A DNA stretch of 57,609 nucleotides. Origin: an uncultured Clostridia bacterium (GTDB lineage Bacteria > Bacillota > Clostridia > Oscillospirales > Acutalibacteraceae). The notes beneath the pieces are model-generated. The model was given only the letters and a program-made list of their open reading frames with translations, made no database searches and had not been told where the DNA came from. This document shows positions 33,012 to 40,589 of this stretch, one piece after another (position 1 is the stretch's first letter; each line of letters opens with the position of its first letter). The translations under genes and the position numbers were made by a program. The stretch lies in NCBI GenBank assembly GCA_946184925.1, contig CAMHHL010000004.1, positions 1 to 57,609 on the forward strand. The letters are read 5' to 3'.

Positions 33012-34052
33012 TCATATGTTAATTGTTTTTGCGCAAAGACAGTTTTCATACAGCCTGCCGGTAGTGAAGTAGTTGTATGAGCGGCATCCCCCGGCGCACA
33101 CTGTGCCGTGCTCACAGCCTGAGCATTTCCCGGTCAGCATGCTTTCGTCAAAATTGCGGTTATAGCTGAACGCGTTTTTGTCAGTCCAGATGTCGATGAG
33201 CCGCCGTTCTCTCAGGTTCCCCTCGGTGAAGTGCTCGTCGTACATCGACTCACATCCCCTGACGTTACCTACGCTGTCGATTCCGATTGAGCTCAGCCCT
33301 GCGGAACAACCGCTGAAGCTCGCTCCGATGACGCCCCTGAGGTTTTCTTCCCCGGGCGTATAATATCCGATATTGTCTGCGGCTCCGACGATGAACGGAG
33401 CCGTTTTCGCCGTCTTGGTGATGAAAGAAATCACCTTAGCTGCGTCAAAGCGGACGTCGAGAGCGTTGTTGCCGGCGTTACCCATCGGCGAGCACGCCTG
33501 CAGCTGCCACGCAAAAATCTGATAATCCTTAATCACGTTATAAAGTTCCATGAGCCTCGGCGCGTTGTCCGCGCGGAGCGAGCTTATTACCGACGTCGGA
33601 ATTCCTGCCGCCGTGAGCGCTCCGAGAGTTTTCAGCGCGCGCTCAAAGCTTCCTTTCCGGCGGTACGGGTCGTGAACCTCGGCTATGCCGTCAATTGATA
33701 CCGCAACCGATTCAATATTGACGTGTCTGAGCGCTTCGATGAGCTCAGGGGTCATTCGGTAGCCGTTCGTGATTATGCATACCTTGATTCCGCGCGAGGT
33801 CAGCAAGCGGACAATTTTTTCCCAGTCCGGACGCATGAAAACCTCGCCGCCGATGAGCGATACTCTGCGGCAGCCCATCTCAGCCAGCTGACAGGCAACG
33901 TCGTCACATTCGGCGGTCGTGAGTTCATTGTCGCGAGCCTTGCCGCCGCGCGAGCCGCAGTAGGCGCAGTTGAAACAGCACGCGAGAGTTATCTCCCACA
34001 CGCAGCTTTGAAGCCTGAACGGAAAGCCGCCGTATATATCCGTCTTAATCAT
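33012..34052 (-). CDS. Radical SAM/SPASM-domain protein, candidate peptide maturase
   Basis: A protein of about 346 residues. The radical SAM cluster motif CX3CX2C (Cys25, Cys29, Cys32) lies in LACCFNCAYCG, followed by LIGGEVFMRPDW and VAVSIDG. The C-terminal SPASM region has GCSAG, GNVRGCESM, GNLRE, then CSGCEHGTVCAGGC and a final Cys, enough for two auxiliary Fe-S clusters. SPASM enzymes typically modify ribosomal peptides (PqqE, AlbA types) or sulfatases. The ATG at 34052 overlaps the end of the VYAGP-repeat gene by 8 bases, so that protein is the obvious candidate partner or substrate. A longer frame upstream has no ribosome-binding site. Confidence 0.88.
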   Translation of the reverse strand: MIKTDIYGGFPFRLQSCVWEITLACCFNCAYCGSRGGKARDNELTTAECDDVACQLAEMGCRRVSLIGGEVFMRPDWEKIVRLLTSRGIKVCIITNGYRMTPELIEALRHVNIESVAVSIDGIAEVHDPYRRKGSFERALKTLGALTAAGIPTSVISSLRADNAPRLMELYNVIKDYQIFAWQLQACSPMGNAGNNALDVRFDAAKVISFITKTAKTAPFIVGAADNIGYYTPGEENLRGVIGASFSGCSAGLSSIGIDSVGNVRGCESMYDEHFTEGNLRERRLIDIWTDKNAFSYNRNFDESMLTGKCSGCEHGTVCAGGCRSYNYFTTGRLYENCLCAKTINI

Positions 34053-34407
34053 ATTCTTTTGGAATCGGCGCTCCGCACTCGGGGCAGAAGGGGAATTCTT
34101 CGGGAATCGCGCTTCCGCACGACTGACACACGACTTCACCCGCCGCATTGGATTTTTCCGGCTCTTCCGGTGTGTTTACGGCAAAGCTTTCCGGCATTTC
34201 TCTATTAAAATATTCAGGGCCTGCGTACACGCACTGCATCGGTTCCTGATTTCTATTCGGCTTGAGCGGTTTCGGACCGGCATATACGCGCTCCATCGGC
34301 GGTTCAAGCGGCTCCGGACCTGCGTACACGTCGTTCATTACCTCGTCGTCCTTGTGATTATTGAAAATGCTTTTTATCCAAGGATACTTTTTATTATTGT
34401 CGGACAT
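34045..34407 (-). CDS. Small VYAGP-repeat protein with C-terminal zinc ribbon
   Basis: A 120-residue soluble protein of no family I can name. It contains three VYAGP motifs (residues 27-31, 41-45, 60-64), each followed by a Glu/Lys-rich, Pro-containing spacer such as PEPLEPP. The C-terminus has a zinc ribbon with Cys94, Cys97, Cys108 and Cys111 (CQSCG and CPECG). ATG 34407 follows a strong GGAAGGAGAGG ribosome-binding site. It overlaps the radical SAM gene downstream. It could be a peptide substrate with repeated core motifs and a zinc-ribbon leader or handle placed at the C-terminus, or an unrelated scaffold; both are inference. Confidence 0.75.
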   Translation of the reverse strand: MSDNNKKYPWIKSIFNNHKDDEVMNDVYAGPEPLEPPMERVYAGPKPLKPNRNQEPMQCVYAGPEYFNREMPESFAVNTPEEPEKSNAAGEVVCQSCGSAIPEEFPFCPECGAPIPKEYD

Positions 34408-34436
34408 GTTACCTCTCCTTCCGATTTTATAGCTTA

Positions 34437-34465
34437 ATAATACAATACCAAATTGCATTTGTCCA
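34437..34465 (-). promoter_or_regulatory. Promoter of the VYAGP/radical SAM operon
   Basis: On the minus strand TGGACA and TATTAT are 17 bases apart, 29 bases before ATG 34407. Confidence 0.55.
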
Positions 34466-34490
34466 TAGCTTTTTCCGGGGAAAAAGTGAA

Positions 34491-34520
34491 ACACCGGGTC
34501 CCAAAGAAGGAACCCGGTGT
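34491..34520 (-). terminator. Terminator of the thi ABC operon
   Basis: ACACCGGGT and ACCCGGTGT arms form a hairpin followed on the minus strand by TTTCACTTTTTCC. It is separated from the thiZ stop by the MITE-like element at 34540-34703. Confidence 0.7.
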
Positions 34521-34539
34521 AATACTTATAATTGCAAAT

Positions 34540-34703
34540 TTATACCAATCTTCATTAAAAAGTAGACTTTCTACTTTTTAATAGCGCCGTAGGCGCGTCA
34601 AGATTGTATAAGACGGCAATTGCGCTTTTGCGCAATTGGAAAACGCGCCAAGCGTTTTCTCTCTGATAGAAAGTTGTCTACTTTCTATCAGAGAATAGTA
34701 TTA
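34540..34703. mobile_element. MITE-like hairpin-rich element, copy 2
   Basis: The 164-bp segment has 28-bp imperfect terminal inverted repeats (34540-34567, 34676-34703; 20 of 28 matching) with the same GTAGAC inner ends as copy 1. It contains at least four internal hairpins: AAAAAGTAGA/TCTACTTTTT, CAATTGCGC/GCGCAATTG, AAAACGC/GCGTTTT and a 14-bp pair TCTCTGATAGAAAG/CTTTCTATCAGAGA. The right end supplies the TAA stop of thiZ. No gene is inside. Confidence 0.75.
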
Positions 34704-35450
34704 ATTCTCTGCAGTAAGCTTGTCCATGACGGCTTTTTTGTATTTCAGAAATTTTTCACTCAGCGTAAAGCTTAGGTCTCGCGGCTTCGGTTCGTCAATC
34801 ACGATGATGTCGCTGATGGTCGAGGGCTTGCCGGTGAGCAGACAAATCCTGTCCGAAAGCAAAATCGCTTCGTCGATGTCGTGAGTGACAAAAAGCGTCG
34901 TGAGCTTAATCTCGTCCATAACGCCGAGGTACCACTTGTGAATATCGCTTCGAGTGAGTGTGTCAAGCGCGCTGAAAGGCTCGTCAAGCAGCGCCGCCTT
35001 GCCCGAGAACATATATGTCCTCAAAAGCGCCGCGCGCTGACGCATTCCGCCGGAAAGCTCGCTCGGGAACTTCCTTTGTGTTCCGTCAAGCCCGAACCTC
35101 GGGAAGAACTCCTGCACCTTCGCGCGTGCCTCTTTCTTTTTCATTCCGCCGATAATCAGCGGCAGAGCAACGTTGTCCTCAATCGTGCGGTAGGGGAGAA
35201 GCAAATCCTTTTGAAGCATATAGCTTATGCTGCCCGGCTTTGATGTTATATCCTCGCCGCCAAGCAGAACCCGGCCGCTCTGCGGCGTTCTGAGCCCTGC
35301 AATGACGTTGAAGAGTGTGGACTTTCCGCAGCCGCTCAGCCCGAGAATGCTCACAAGCTCGCCGCTCTCTACGCTGAGGTTAACGTTCTCTATAACGCTG
35401 TTCTTTCCGTCATATGAGAAGCTGACGTTTTTTACTTCGAGCTGAGACAT
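34701..35450 (-). CDS. thiZ: Thiamine-precursor ABC transporter, ATP-binding protein
   Basis: A 249-residue ABC ATPase of the nitrate/taurine/HMP subfamily. Motifs are Walker A GLSGCGKST, Q-loop MLQKDLLLPY, signature LSGGMRQRAALLR, Walker B AALLDEPFSALD and the switch His in FVTHDIDEA. It energises import by the permease encoded two genes upstream. ATG 35450 shares one base with the thiY stop (TGATG). The operon follows a TPP riboswitch, which supports thiamine-precursor specificity over sulfonates or nitrate. The stop codon lies inside the end of a MITE-like element. Confidence 0.88.
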   Translation of the reverse strand: MSQLEVKNVSFSYDGKNSVIENVNLSVESGELVSILGLSGCGKSTLFNVIAGLRTPQSGRVLLGGEDITSKPGSISYMLQKDLLLPYRTIEDNVALPLIIGGMKKKEARAKVQEFFPRFGLDGTQRKFPSELSGGMRQRAALLRTYMFSGKAALLDEPFSALDTLTRSDIHKWYLGVMDEIKLTTLFVTHDIDEAILLSDRICLLTGKPSTISDIIVIDEPKPRDLSFTLSEKFLKYKKAVMDKLTAEN

Positions 35451-36457
35451 CACTTGCTGAGATAATCGTTTGTAAAGCCGAGGTTCTCGGCGAGAGTTTC
35501 GTCGCAGAGCTTATTCTCGTTTACCCAACTGTAGAACGCGTTCCAGCGCTCGGGGTTGATGTAGCCCCACTGCTCAACCTCTGCCTTGTACTGCTTTGCC
35601 ATGTATTTCTGGCTGGCTTTGACGAGACTTTCATCAAGCTCAGGAGCAGCCTTGCAGAGAATATCCGCAGCGTCGTCGGGGTTATCAATTGCGAACTCAT
35701 AGCCCTTCTTCAAGGCCTTGAGGAAGCTTTTTGCTGTTTCCGGGTTCTTCTTCATCCAGTCGGTGTTGCCGACGATTACCGGGGTGTAATAGTCAAATAC
35801 CGGGTTGATATCCTTGAAGGCGAAGTAGTCGATGTCGAGCTTTGCCTGTTCCGCGGCAATTCCTGCCCAACCGTAGAAAATCCAAATTGCGTCTACGGAC
35901 TTGCTCTTGAGCGCGGAAACTTCGTCGGTGACTGTGCTCGGAATCATCTCAACCTTGTCAAAATCGCCACCGTCGTCCTCGACAACCTGTCTGAGAGTTG
36001 CCTGCTCAATCGGAATGTCCCATGTGGCGTACTTTTTGCCCTCGAGACCTTTCGGTGTGTCCATGCCTTCGCCCTTGCGCGATACAATTCCCGAGGTGTT
36101 GTGCTGGAGAACAGCCGCGACAGCCTCAATCGGGAGAGCGTTTTTGCCGGTGATTGCCGGAATCATTGTGTCCTGGAATGATACGCAGAATTCCGCCTTG
36201 CCTGAGCCGACAAGCGCCTCGGCTCCGTCCTCGGGCGGCTGAACAATTTCAACCTCGAGGTTTTCTTCGTCAAAATAGCCCTTCTCCTGAGCTACATAAA
36301 GTCCGGTGTGGTTGGTGTTCGGCGTCCAGTCGAGCACAAAGGTGAGTTTCTGTTTCTTTGCGCTGTTCTCAGAGCTTTTTGACTCGCCTGAACCGCAGCC
36401 TGCGAACACAGCCGCAATCAGTACGGCTGAAAGTATGAAAGCGATTAATTTTTTCAT
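35450..36457 (-). CDS. thiY: Thiamine-precursor ABC transporter, substrate-binding lipoprotein
   Basis: A 335-residue lipoprotein (lipobox VFAGCG) of the NMT1/THI5-like family. It has FVLDWTPNTNHTGLYVAQEKGYF near the start, a typical ThiY/THI5 ligand-site segment, then VQPPEDGAEALVGSGKAEF and a long helical C-terminal lobe. The family binds pyrimidine thiamine precursors such as formyl-aminopyrimidine or HMP. ATG 36457 follows AAGGAG; upstream in-frame starts have none. It lies in the riboswitch-controlled operon and presents substrate to ThiX. Confidence 0.9.
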   Translation of the reverse strand: MKKLIAFILSAVLIAAVFAGCGSGESKSSENSAKKQKLTFVLDWTPNTNHTGLYVAQEKGYFDEENLEVEIVQPPEDGAEALVGSGKAEFCVSFQDTMIPAITGKNALPIEAVAAVLQHNTSGIVSRKGEGMDTPKGLEGKKYATWDIPIEQATLRQVVEDDGGDFDKVEMIPSTVTDEVSALKSKSVDAIWIFYGWAGIAAEQAKLDIDYFAFKDINPVFDYYTPVIVGNTDWMKKNPETAKSFLKALKKGYEFAIDNPDDAADILCKAAPELDESLVKASQKYMAKQYKAEVEQWGYINPERWNAFYSWVNENKLCDETLAENLGFTNDYLSK

Positions 36458-36462
36458 TTTGA

Positions 36463-37239
36463 TTACTCCTTGTTTATTTTTGATTTTTCCCATGGCATAC
36501 ATTTCTTCTGCAAAAGCGTCACGATACCCATAAGAATCAGGCTGAGTGCCGAAATCAGCAGGATTACCGCGAACATCTTGTCAAAGGCGTAGCTCTTCTT
36601 CACCCTTGTCATATACACTCCGAGCCCCTTGAAACCGCCGAGCCATTCGGAGATTACCGCGCCCACAACCGCGTAGGAAACAGCGATTTTCAGGCTGGAG
36701 AAGAACTGCCCGAGCGCTCCGGGGAACTTTACATACCGGAAAATCTGCATTTTCCCGGCGCCCATCGAGCGCATGAGGTTGATTGTGTCGGGATCGGCAG
36801 AGCTGAAGCCGTCGAGCAGGCTGACCGCAATCGGAAAGAATACAATCAGCACAATCAATATGACCTTTGGCGTCATCTCATATCCGAACCAAAGCACGAG
36901 CAGCGGAGCGATTGCGACGGTCGGAATGGTCTGGGTAATTACAATCAGCGGATAGAGCGCCTTTTTGAGCGGCGAGAACCTGTCCATCAGCATTGCCATG
37001 ACGAAGCCTATCGCGATTCCGAGCAAAAGCCCGATAAATGTCTCGAGCAGCGTGACCCATGAGTTTTCCCACAAAAGCGGGAAATCACTCACGAACGCTG
37101 CGCAAACCTCGACCGGCGACGGCAGCATGAACTTTGGTATCAGTCCCGTGTCGCTCACGAGCTCCCACACGCCGACCAGTATCAGCAGCGCCGCCGCAGG
37201 CAGAAGCTTAGATGTGGTGCTTTGTAACTTTCTTTTCAA
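36463..37239 (-). CDS. thiX: Thiamine-precursor ABC transporter permease
   Basis: A 258-residue membrane protein with six hydrophobic segments and the binding-protein-dependent permease motif (ALGQFFSSLKIAVSYAVVGAVISEW; GxxxxxxxxxLP-type EAA loop near RSMGAGKMQIFRYVKFPGA). It forms the channel of the ThiXYZ importer. The TTG start overlaps the end of the YkoF-like gene by 32 bases, giving translational coupling; the ribosome-binding site GGAGATG is rather distant. Specificity comes from the operon context. Confidence 0.87.
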   Translation of the reverse strand: MKRKLQSTTSKLLPAAALLILVGVWELVSDTGLIPKFMLPSPVEVCAAFVSDFPLLWENSWVTLLETFIGLLLGIAIGFVMAMLMDRFSPLKKALYPLIVITQTIPTVAIAPLLVLWFGYEMTPKVILIVLIVFFPIAVSLLDGFSSADPDTINLMRSMGAGKMQIFRYVKFPGALGQFFSSLKIAVSYAVVGAVISEWLGGFKGLGVYMTRVKKSYAFDKMFAVILLISALSLILMGIVTLLQKKCMPWEKSKINKE

Positions 37240-37504
37240 TTGTCAGAACATCTCCCTCCGGCTTGAAGGTGACCTTGATGTAAGCGGTGACGGACGGAGC
37301 ACCTGCCTTGATGGCAATGTACTGACACTCCTTGACGATGTCCATAAGCTCGTCATAGTCGCCCTCGATGGCTGTCTCGAAAGGTCCGACATAGTAATTG
37401 AGCCCTGTGCTCTTGATATAGTCGATAACCTCGTCAACAATGCGGATGAGTTCCTCGTCGTTCCTTACCTCCGGCAAGGATTGAATTGCAACACTTGCGT
37501 TCAT
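37208..37504 (-). CDS. Thiamine-binding protein, YkoF/MTH1187 family
   Basis: A 98-residue ferredoxin-like-fold protein of PF01910. It has SVAIQSLPEV at the start, then YYVGPFETAIEGDYDELMDIVKECQ in the centre, the pattern of MTH1187/YkoF domains. YkoF from Bacillus subtilis binds thiamine or its pyrimidine moiety and is thought to help in thiamine-precursor uptake. It is the first gene after the TPP riboswitch and overlaps thiX, which supports that role. It is cytoplasmic with no signal peptide. Confidence 0.88.
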   Translation of the reverse strand: MNASVAIQSLPEVRNDEELIRIVDEVIDYIKSTGLNYYVGPFETAIEGDYDELMDIVKECQYIAIKAGAPSVTAYIKVTFKPEGDVLTIEKKVTKHHI

Positions 37505-37596
37505 AATTATTCTCCTTTTTTAAAATTATAAATTGATAAGTGAATTGAAAGTAATTCAACTTTCAACTATTAACTATAAATTATTACCTATAAACT

Positions 37597-37622
37597 AAAA
37601 GCACCCTGCTCGCGCAAGGTGC
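37597..37622 (-). terminator. Riboswitch expression-platform terminator
   Basis: On the minus strand GCACCTTGC and GCAGGGTGC pair (one wobble) around GCGA and are followed by TTTT. It sits between the TPP aptamer and the first gene, where ligand-dependent termination would act. Confidence 0.85.
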
Positions 37623-37640
37623 CTGAATAGCTTATTTATA

Positions 37641-37712
37641 CTCCCTACGCCGGCATTATCCGAATCAGGTCTAGGGTATAATCTCAGCCGCTGTGCAGCA
37701 CCCCTGTACTTA
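37641..37712 (-). ncRNA. TPP riboswitch (THI element)
   Basis: The minus strand carries the conserved aptamer blocks GGGGTGC, GGCTGAGA, ACCC, ACCTGAT and GGATAATGCCGGCGTAGGGA in order. It lies between a promoter at 37728-37756 and a terminator at 37597-37622, upstream of the YkoF-like/thiXYZ operon. High TPP should cause early termination and reduce precursor uptake. Confidence 0.97.
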
Positions 37713-37727
37713 AATTGTCCAAGTAGT

Positions 37728-37756
37728 AATATACTACTTATCGCGAAGGTTGTCAA
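37728..37756 (-). promoter_or_regulatory. Promoter of the riboswitch-thi operon
   Basis: On the minus strand TTGACA and TATATT are 17 bases apart, about 20 bases before the TPP aptamer. It starts 4 bases beyond the stop of the ATP-grasp gene. Confidence 0.85.
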
Positions 37757-37759
37757 GAC

Positions 37760-38758
37760 TTAAATATCCATATATTGTCTGTACTTCGGTATAACGCCTG
37801 TCTTGTCGTCGCTGAGACTGGCGCGCTTCTGGAATACTCCGGGGTAGCAGTTGCCTTCAATGATTACGGGACCGTTAACGCCGATTCCGACGTCCCAGCC
37901 GACATATCCCATCTCGGGAATGACTGTCGCCGCCTTTTCGACAAGCTCAACAGCTTCTTTGAACATCGGAATTTTGAAGCCGACGATTTCCTTGCCGGTC
38001 ATCGGGTGCTTGTAGTAGACCTTGTCCTCCTTGTCGATTGCCGGGACAGTCACAATTCCGTCGTCGTTCGCGAAGGTGTACATTCCGCCGCTCGAGAAGT
38101 TGTCCACCTCGCCGCCGTTGCCGAATTTTAGGATAGCCTGCAGGAAGTGCCCCTCGCCGTCCTTGAAGAACGTGAACATCCTGATTGTGTTGAGCGAGCC
38201 GGGATACAGCTCGTTGAGATCGGGATGCTGAATCACAAACTCTTCGAGGAGGTTCTGTTTCTTGTTCTTTAGAGTTTCGAGCAGAGAATGCGCGTCGGTA
38301 TAGTCCTCGGGATCATATTTCTCTACGCCGTCGCCGCCGAGTCCGTCAGCAGGCTTCGCGATGAATGTCGGGTGCTTTTTGACAAACGCTTCGAACTCTT
38401 CAAAGCTTGCTTCGTCGGTGCTCAGACAGTCGCGGTTGAGATAGCTTTCAAAAATCTTGTTGAATCTCACCTTGTCGTCAAACAGCTCCATCTTATCCTT
38501 GTCGTTATACCTTTTGATGATGGCGTTGTTCTTGCCTCTTGTGAGATAGGTGGCGCGCTGCTCGTCGTTGAGCTCATAGAACTCAAACTCCATATAGTCG
38601 TAGTAGCCTGCCTGATATTTCAGTCCGCACCTGATTATGTCGATAAAAATCTTGATAAAGGAGCGGTGAGTTTTCTTTGAGATGTGACGCGCGACTTTGA
38701 ACATTTGGCGATAGTTCATTTTGAGGATTCGCGCGATGATAAATTTCAGTCTTGACAT
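37760..38758 (-). CDS. Sugar-transfer-associated ATP-grasp protein
   Basis: A 332-residue protein of the ATPgrasp_ST type (PF14397). It has TFIAKPADGLGGDGVEKY (ATP-binding glycine loop), NLLEEFVIQHPDL, LYPGSLNTIRMFT, a GGMYTF segment and the C-terminal metal-binding VGWDVGIGVNGPVIIEGNCYPG. ATP-grasp enzymes ligate a carboxylate to an amine or other nucleophile via an acyl phosphate. This group is often near polysaccharide genes, but none is adjacent here, so the substrate is unknown. ATG 38758 follows GAGGTG. It has its own promoter. Confidence 0.87.
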   Translation of the reverse strand: MSRLKFIIARILKMNYRQMFKVARHISKKTHRSFIKIFIDIIRCGLKYQAGYYDYMEFEFYELNDEQRATYLTRGKNNAIIKRYNDKDKMELFDDKVRFNKIFESYLNRDCLSTDEASFEEFEAFVKKHPTFIAKPADGLGGDGVEKYDPEDYTDAHSLLETLKNKKQNLLEEFVIQHPDLNELYPGSLNTIRMFTFFKDGEGHFLQAILKFGNGGEVDNFSSGGMYTFANDDGIVTVPAIDKEDKVYYKHPMTGKEIVGFKIPMFKEAVELVEKAATVIPEMGYVGWDVGIGVNGPVIIEGNCYPGVFQKRASLSDDKTGVIPKYRQYMDI

Positions 38759-38810
38759 AATGCACCTCACGGTAGGGGTTAGGGAATGGTAGAATAAAAA
38801 TCCTTAAAAT

Positions 38811-38839
38811 ATTATACACCACTGTCCGTTTTTTTACAA
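38811..38839 (-). promoter_or_regulatory. Promoter of the ATP-grasp gene
   Basis: On the minus strand TTGTAA and TATAAT are 17 bases apart, 52 bases before the start. It is divergent from the nrdR promoter. Confidence 0.7.
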
Positions 38840-38885
38840 TAGTGACATTTTCAGCAAAAAACTACAACATAATGCAGAAAAAATG

Positions 38886-38914
38886 TTGCATAATCCGATA
38901 TGTTGTGGTATAAT
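38886..38914 (+). promoter_or_regulatory. Promoter of nrdR
   Basis: TTGCAT and TATAAT are 17 bases apart, 44 bases before ATG 38959. I did not find a clear NrdR box here. Confidence 0.75.
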
Positions 38915-38958
38915 GCTTTTAATGAATTAAAACACTGAATATAAACGAGGTGCTCACT

Positions 38959-39414
38959 ATGAAATGTCCGTTTTGCGGTTACACAGAATCCAAGGTTATC
39001 GACTCGCGCTCGGCTGACGACAGCGAGAGAATCCGCCGCCGCCGCGAATGCTTGAAGTGCGGCAAGCGCTTTACTACTCACGAGGTTATCGAGACCGTTC
39101 CCGTCATCGTCGTCAAGAGAGATAAGAGCCGCGAGAGCTTTGACCGCAACAAGCTCACTAACGGACTTGTGCGCGCGTGCGAGAAGCGTCCGGTGTCAAT
39201 CGACGATATCGAGGAGATTGTTAACAAGATTGAGAGCAAGGTTCAGTCGAGCCTCGACCGCGAGGTTACAACCGCCCAAATCGGTGAGATGGCTATGGAC
39301 GAGCTCAAGGAGATTGACGAGGTAAGCTATGTCAGGTTTGCTTCCGTCTATCGCTCCTTCAAGGATATCGAGACCTTTATGGAAGAGCTCAACAAGCTTC
39401 TGAAGGAAAAATAA
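38959..39414 (+). CDS. nrdR: Transcriptional repressor NrdR
   Basis: A 151-residue regulator that represses ribonucleotide reductase genes in response to ATP/dATP. The N-terminal zinc ribbon ([17 protein letters not shown] and [12 protein letters not shown]) binds DNA. The ATP-cone follows ([37 protein letters not shown]). Length and motifs are standard. ATG 38959 follows GAGGTG; the upstream GTG overlaps that site. It is monocistronic with a strong terminator; no nrd genes lie in this window. Confidence 0.97.
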   Translation: MKCPFCGYTESKVIDSRSADDSERIRRRRECLKCGKRFTTHEVIETVPVIVVKRDKSRESFDRNKLTNGLVRACEKRPVSIDDIEEIVNKIESKVQSSLDREVTTAQIGEMAMDELKEIDEVSYVRFASVYRSFKDIETFMEELNKLLKEK

Positions 39415-39428
39415 AAGATTACCGTAAA

Positions 39429-39465
39429 AAGCCGGCTCAAAACCACAAGAGTTTTGAGCCGGCTT
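39429..39465. terminator. Bidirectional terminator between nrdR and ohrR
   Basis: Perfect 15-bp arms (AAGCCGGCTCAAAAC and its complement) with a 7-base loop. T-rich tracts follow on both strands, so it serves the two convergent genes. Confidence 0.9.
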
Positions 39466-39474
39466 CTTGTTTTG

Positions 39475-39918
39475 TTACTTTGTTTCAAGTGTTTTGAGAA
39501 TTTCGTAAAGTGTGCTGTATAATTGCTCCGCCTTTTCCGGAGTAATATTGATGCAGGAACCAATCTTCTGAGGAACCATAACTGCTTTTTCCTTGAGAGC
39601 TTCGCCTTTTTCGGTTATGGTGATGATGAGATTTCGCTCATCCTCTTTGGATCTCGCGCGAGTGACAAAGCCCTTTGCTTCGAGCTTCTTGAGCATCGGT
39701 GTGAGTGTGCCGGAGTCAAGATAAAGCTTTTTTCCGAGCTCCTTGACGTTGATTTCCTTGACTTCCCACAGCACCATCATGGAAATGTACTGTGTATACG
39801 TGAGGTCAAGTTCGTCAAGATACGGCTTATACTTGCGGATAATCTCCTTTGAGCAAGCATAAAGGGGAAAGCACATCTGATTCTCTAACTTTAAAACGTC
39901 GTAAGCAGTGTGTTCCAT
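39475..39918 (-). CDS. ohrR: MarR-family regulator of OhrR type
   Basis: A 147-residue winged-helix regulator. The N-terminal LENQMCFPLYACSKEI carries Cys16 in the position of the reactive Cys of OhrR, which senses organic peroxides. The DNA-binding region has ELGKKLYLDSGTLTPMLKKLE and the wing RSKEDERN. OhrR represses peroxide-defence genes until oxidised. It lies downstream of a glutathione peroxidase on the same strand, but with its own promoter. The palindromes upstream of both genes are candidate operators. The OhrR name is by similarity; general MarR is the safe call. Confidence 0.88.
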   Translation of the reverse strand: MEHTAYDVLKLENQMCFPLYACSKEIIRKYKPYLDELDLTYTQYISMMVLWEVKEINVKELGKKLYLDSGTLTPMLKKLEAKGFVTRARSKEDERNLIITITEKGEALKEKAVMVPQKIGSCINITPEKAEQLYSTLYEILKTLETK

Positions 39919-39951
39919 TACGGAAACCTCCCTGATTTCAACTTAAAGACC

Positions 39952-39989
39952 ATTTTACACCATTGCAAGCAAAAATTCAAGTGCAATTT
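39952..39989 (-). promoter_or_regulatory. ohrR promoter with overlapping palindrome
   Basis: On the minus strand TTGAAT (39975-39980) and TAAAAT (39952-39957) are 17 bases apart. AAATT and AATTT arms spaced by 7 bases (39973-39989) overlap the -35 box, as expected for autorepression. Binding is inference. Confidence 0.6.
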
Positions 39990-40093
39990 GAGAGATTTTG
40001 ACGAAATAATTCGAAATTAGTCACAATAATGCAAGTTGTCGGGAAGAATCAATGTCTGAACGTCAATTTTTTAACAACTTATCCGCTCTGAAA

Positions 40094-40567
40094 TCAAAGC
40101 AGAGACGCAATCTTTTTGCCGATTTTTTCGGGTGTTGTTGCGGAGCCGAAGCGGTCAACAACGTTTCCGTCACGGTTAACAAGGAACTTTGTAAAGTTCC
40201 ACTTGATGTTCGAGCCGCCGATACCCTTCTTTTGACTTTTGAGGTAAGTATAGAGGGGCTCCTCGTTCTCGCCGTTGACTTCAATCTTCGCGAACTGCTT
40301 GAAGGTTGTGCCGAATTTCAGCTGACAAAAGCTGACAATCTCCTCCTCGCTGCCGGGCGCCTGATTGCCAAACTGGTTGCACGGGAAGTCAAGAATCTCA
40401 AAGCCCTTGTCTCTGTAGTCCTTATAAAGCTTCTCGAGGCCGTCGTACTGAGGAGTAAAACCGCAGCCTGTTGCTGTGTTTACAATCAGCAGAACCTTGC
40501 CCTTGTATTCCGCGAGGTCTACTGTCTCGCCCTTGGCGTCTTTAACCTTGTAATCATAAATGCTCAT
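40094..40567 (-). CDS. gpx: Glutathione peroxidase-like thiol peroxidase
   Basis: A 157-residue cytoplasmic peroxidase of the GPx family. The catalytic site NTATGCGFTPQY has Cys where vertebrate enzymes carry Sec. The other family blocks are FPCNQFGNQAPG and the Trp/Asn segment KWNFTKFLV. Bacterial Cys-GPx enzymes usually reduce hydroperoxides with thioredoxin. It has a ribosome-binding site AAGGAG and a promoter followed by a palindrome. The OhrR-like regulator downstream suggests peroxide-responsive control. Confidence 0.95.
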   Translation of the reverse strand: MSIYDYKVKDAKGETVDLAEYKGKVLLIVNTATGCGFTPQYDGLEKLYKDYRDKGFEILDFPCNQFGNQAPGSEEEIVSFCQLKFGTTFKQFAKIEVNGENEEPLYTYLKSQKKGIGGSNIKWNFTKFLVNRDGNVVDRFGSATTPEKIGKKIASLL

Positions 40568-40589
40568 AATAAAAACTCCTTTTCAAAAT

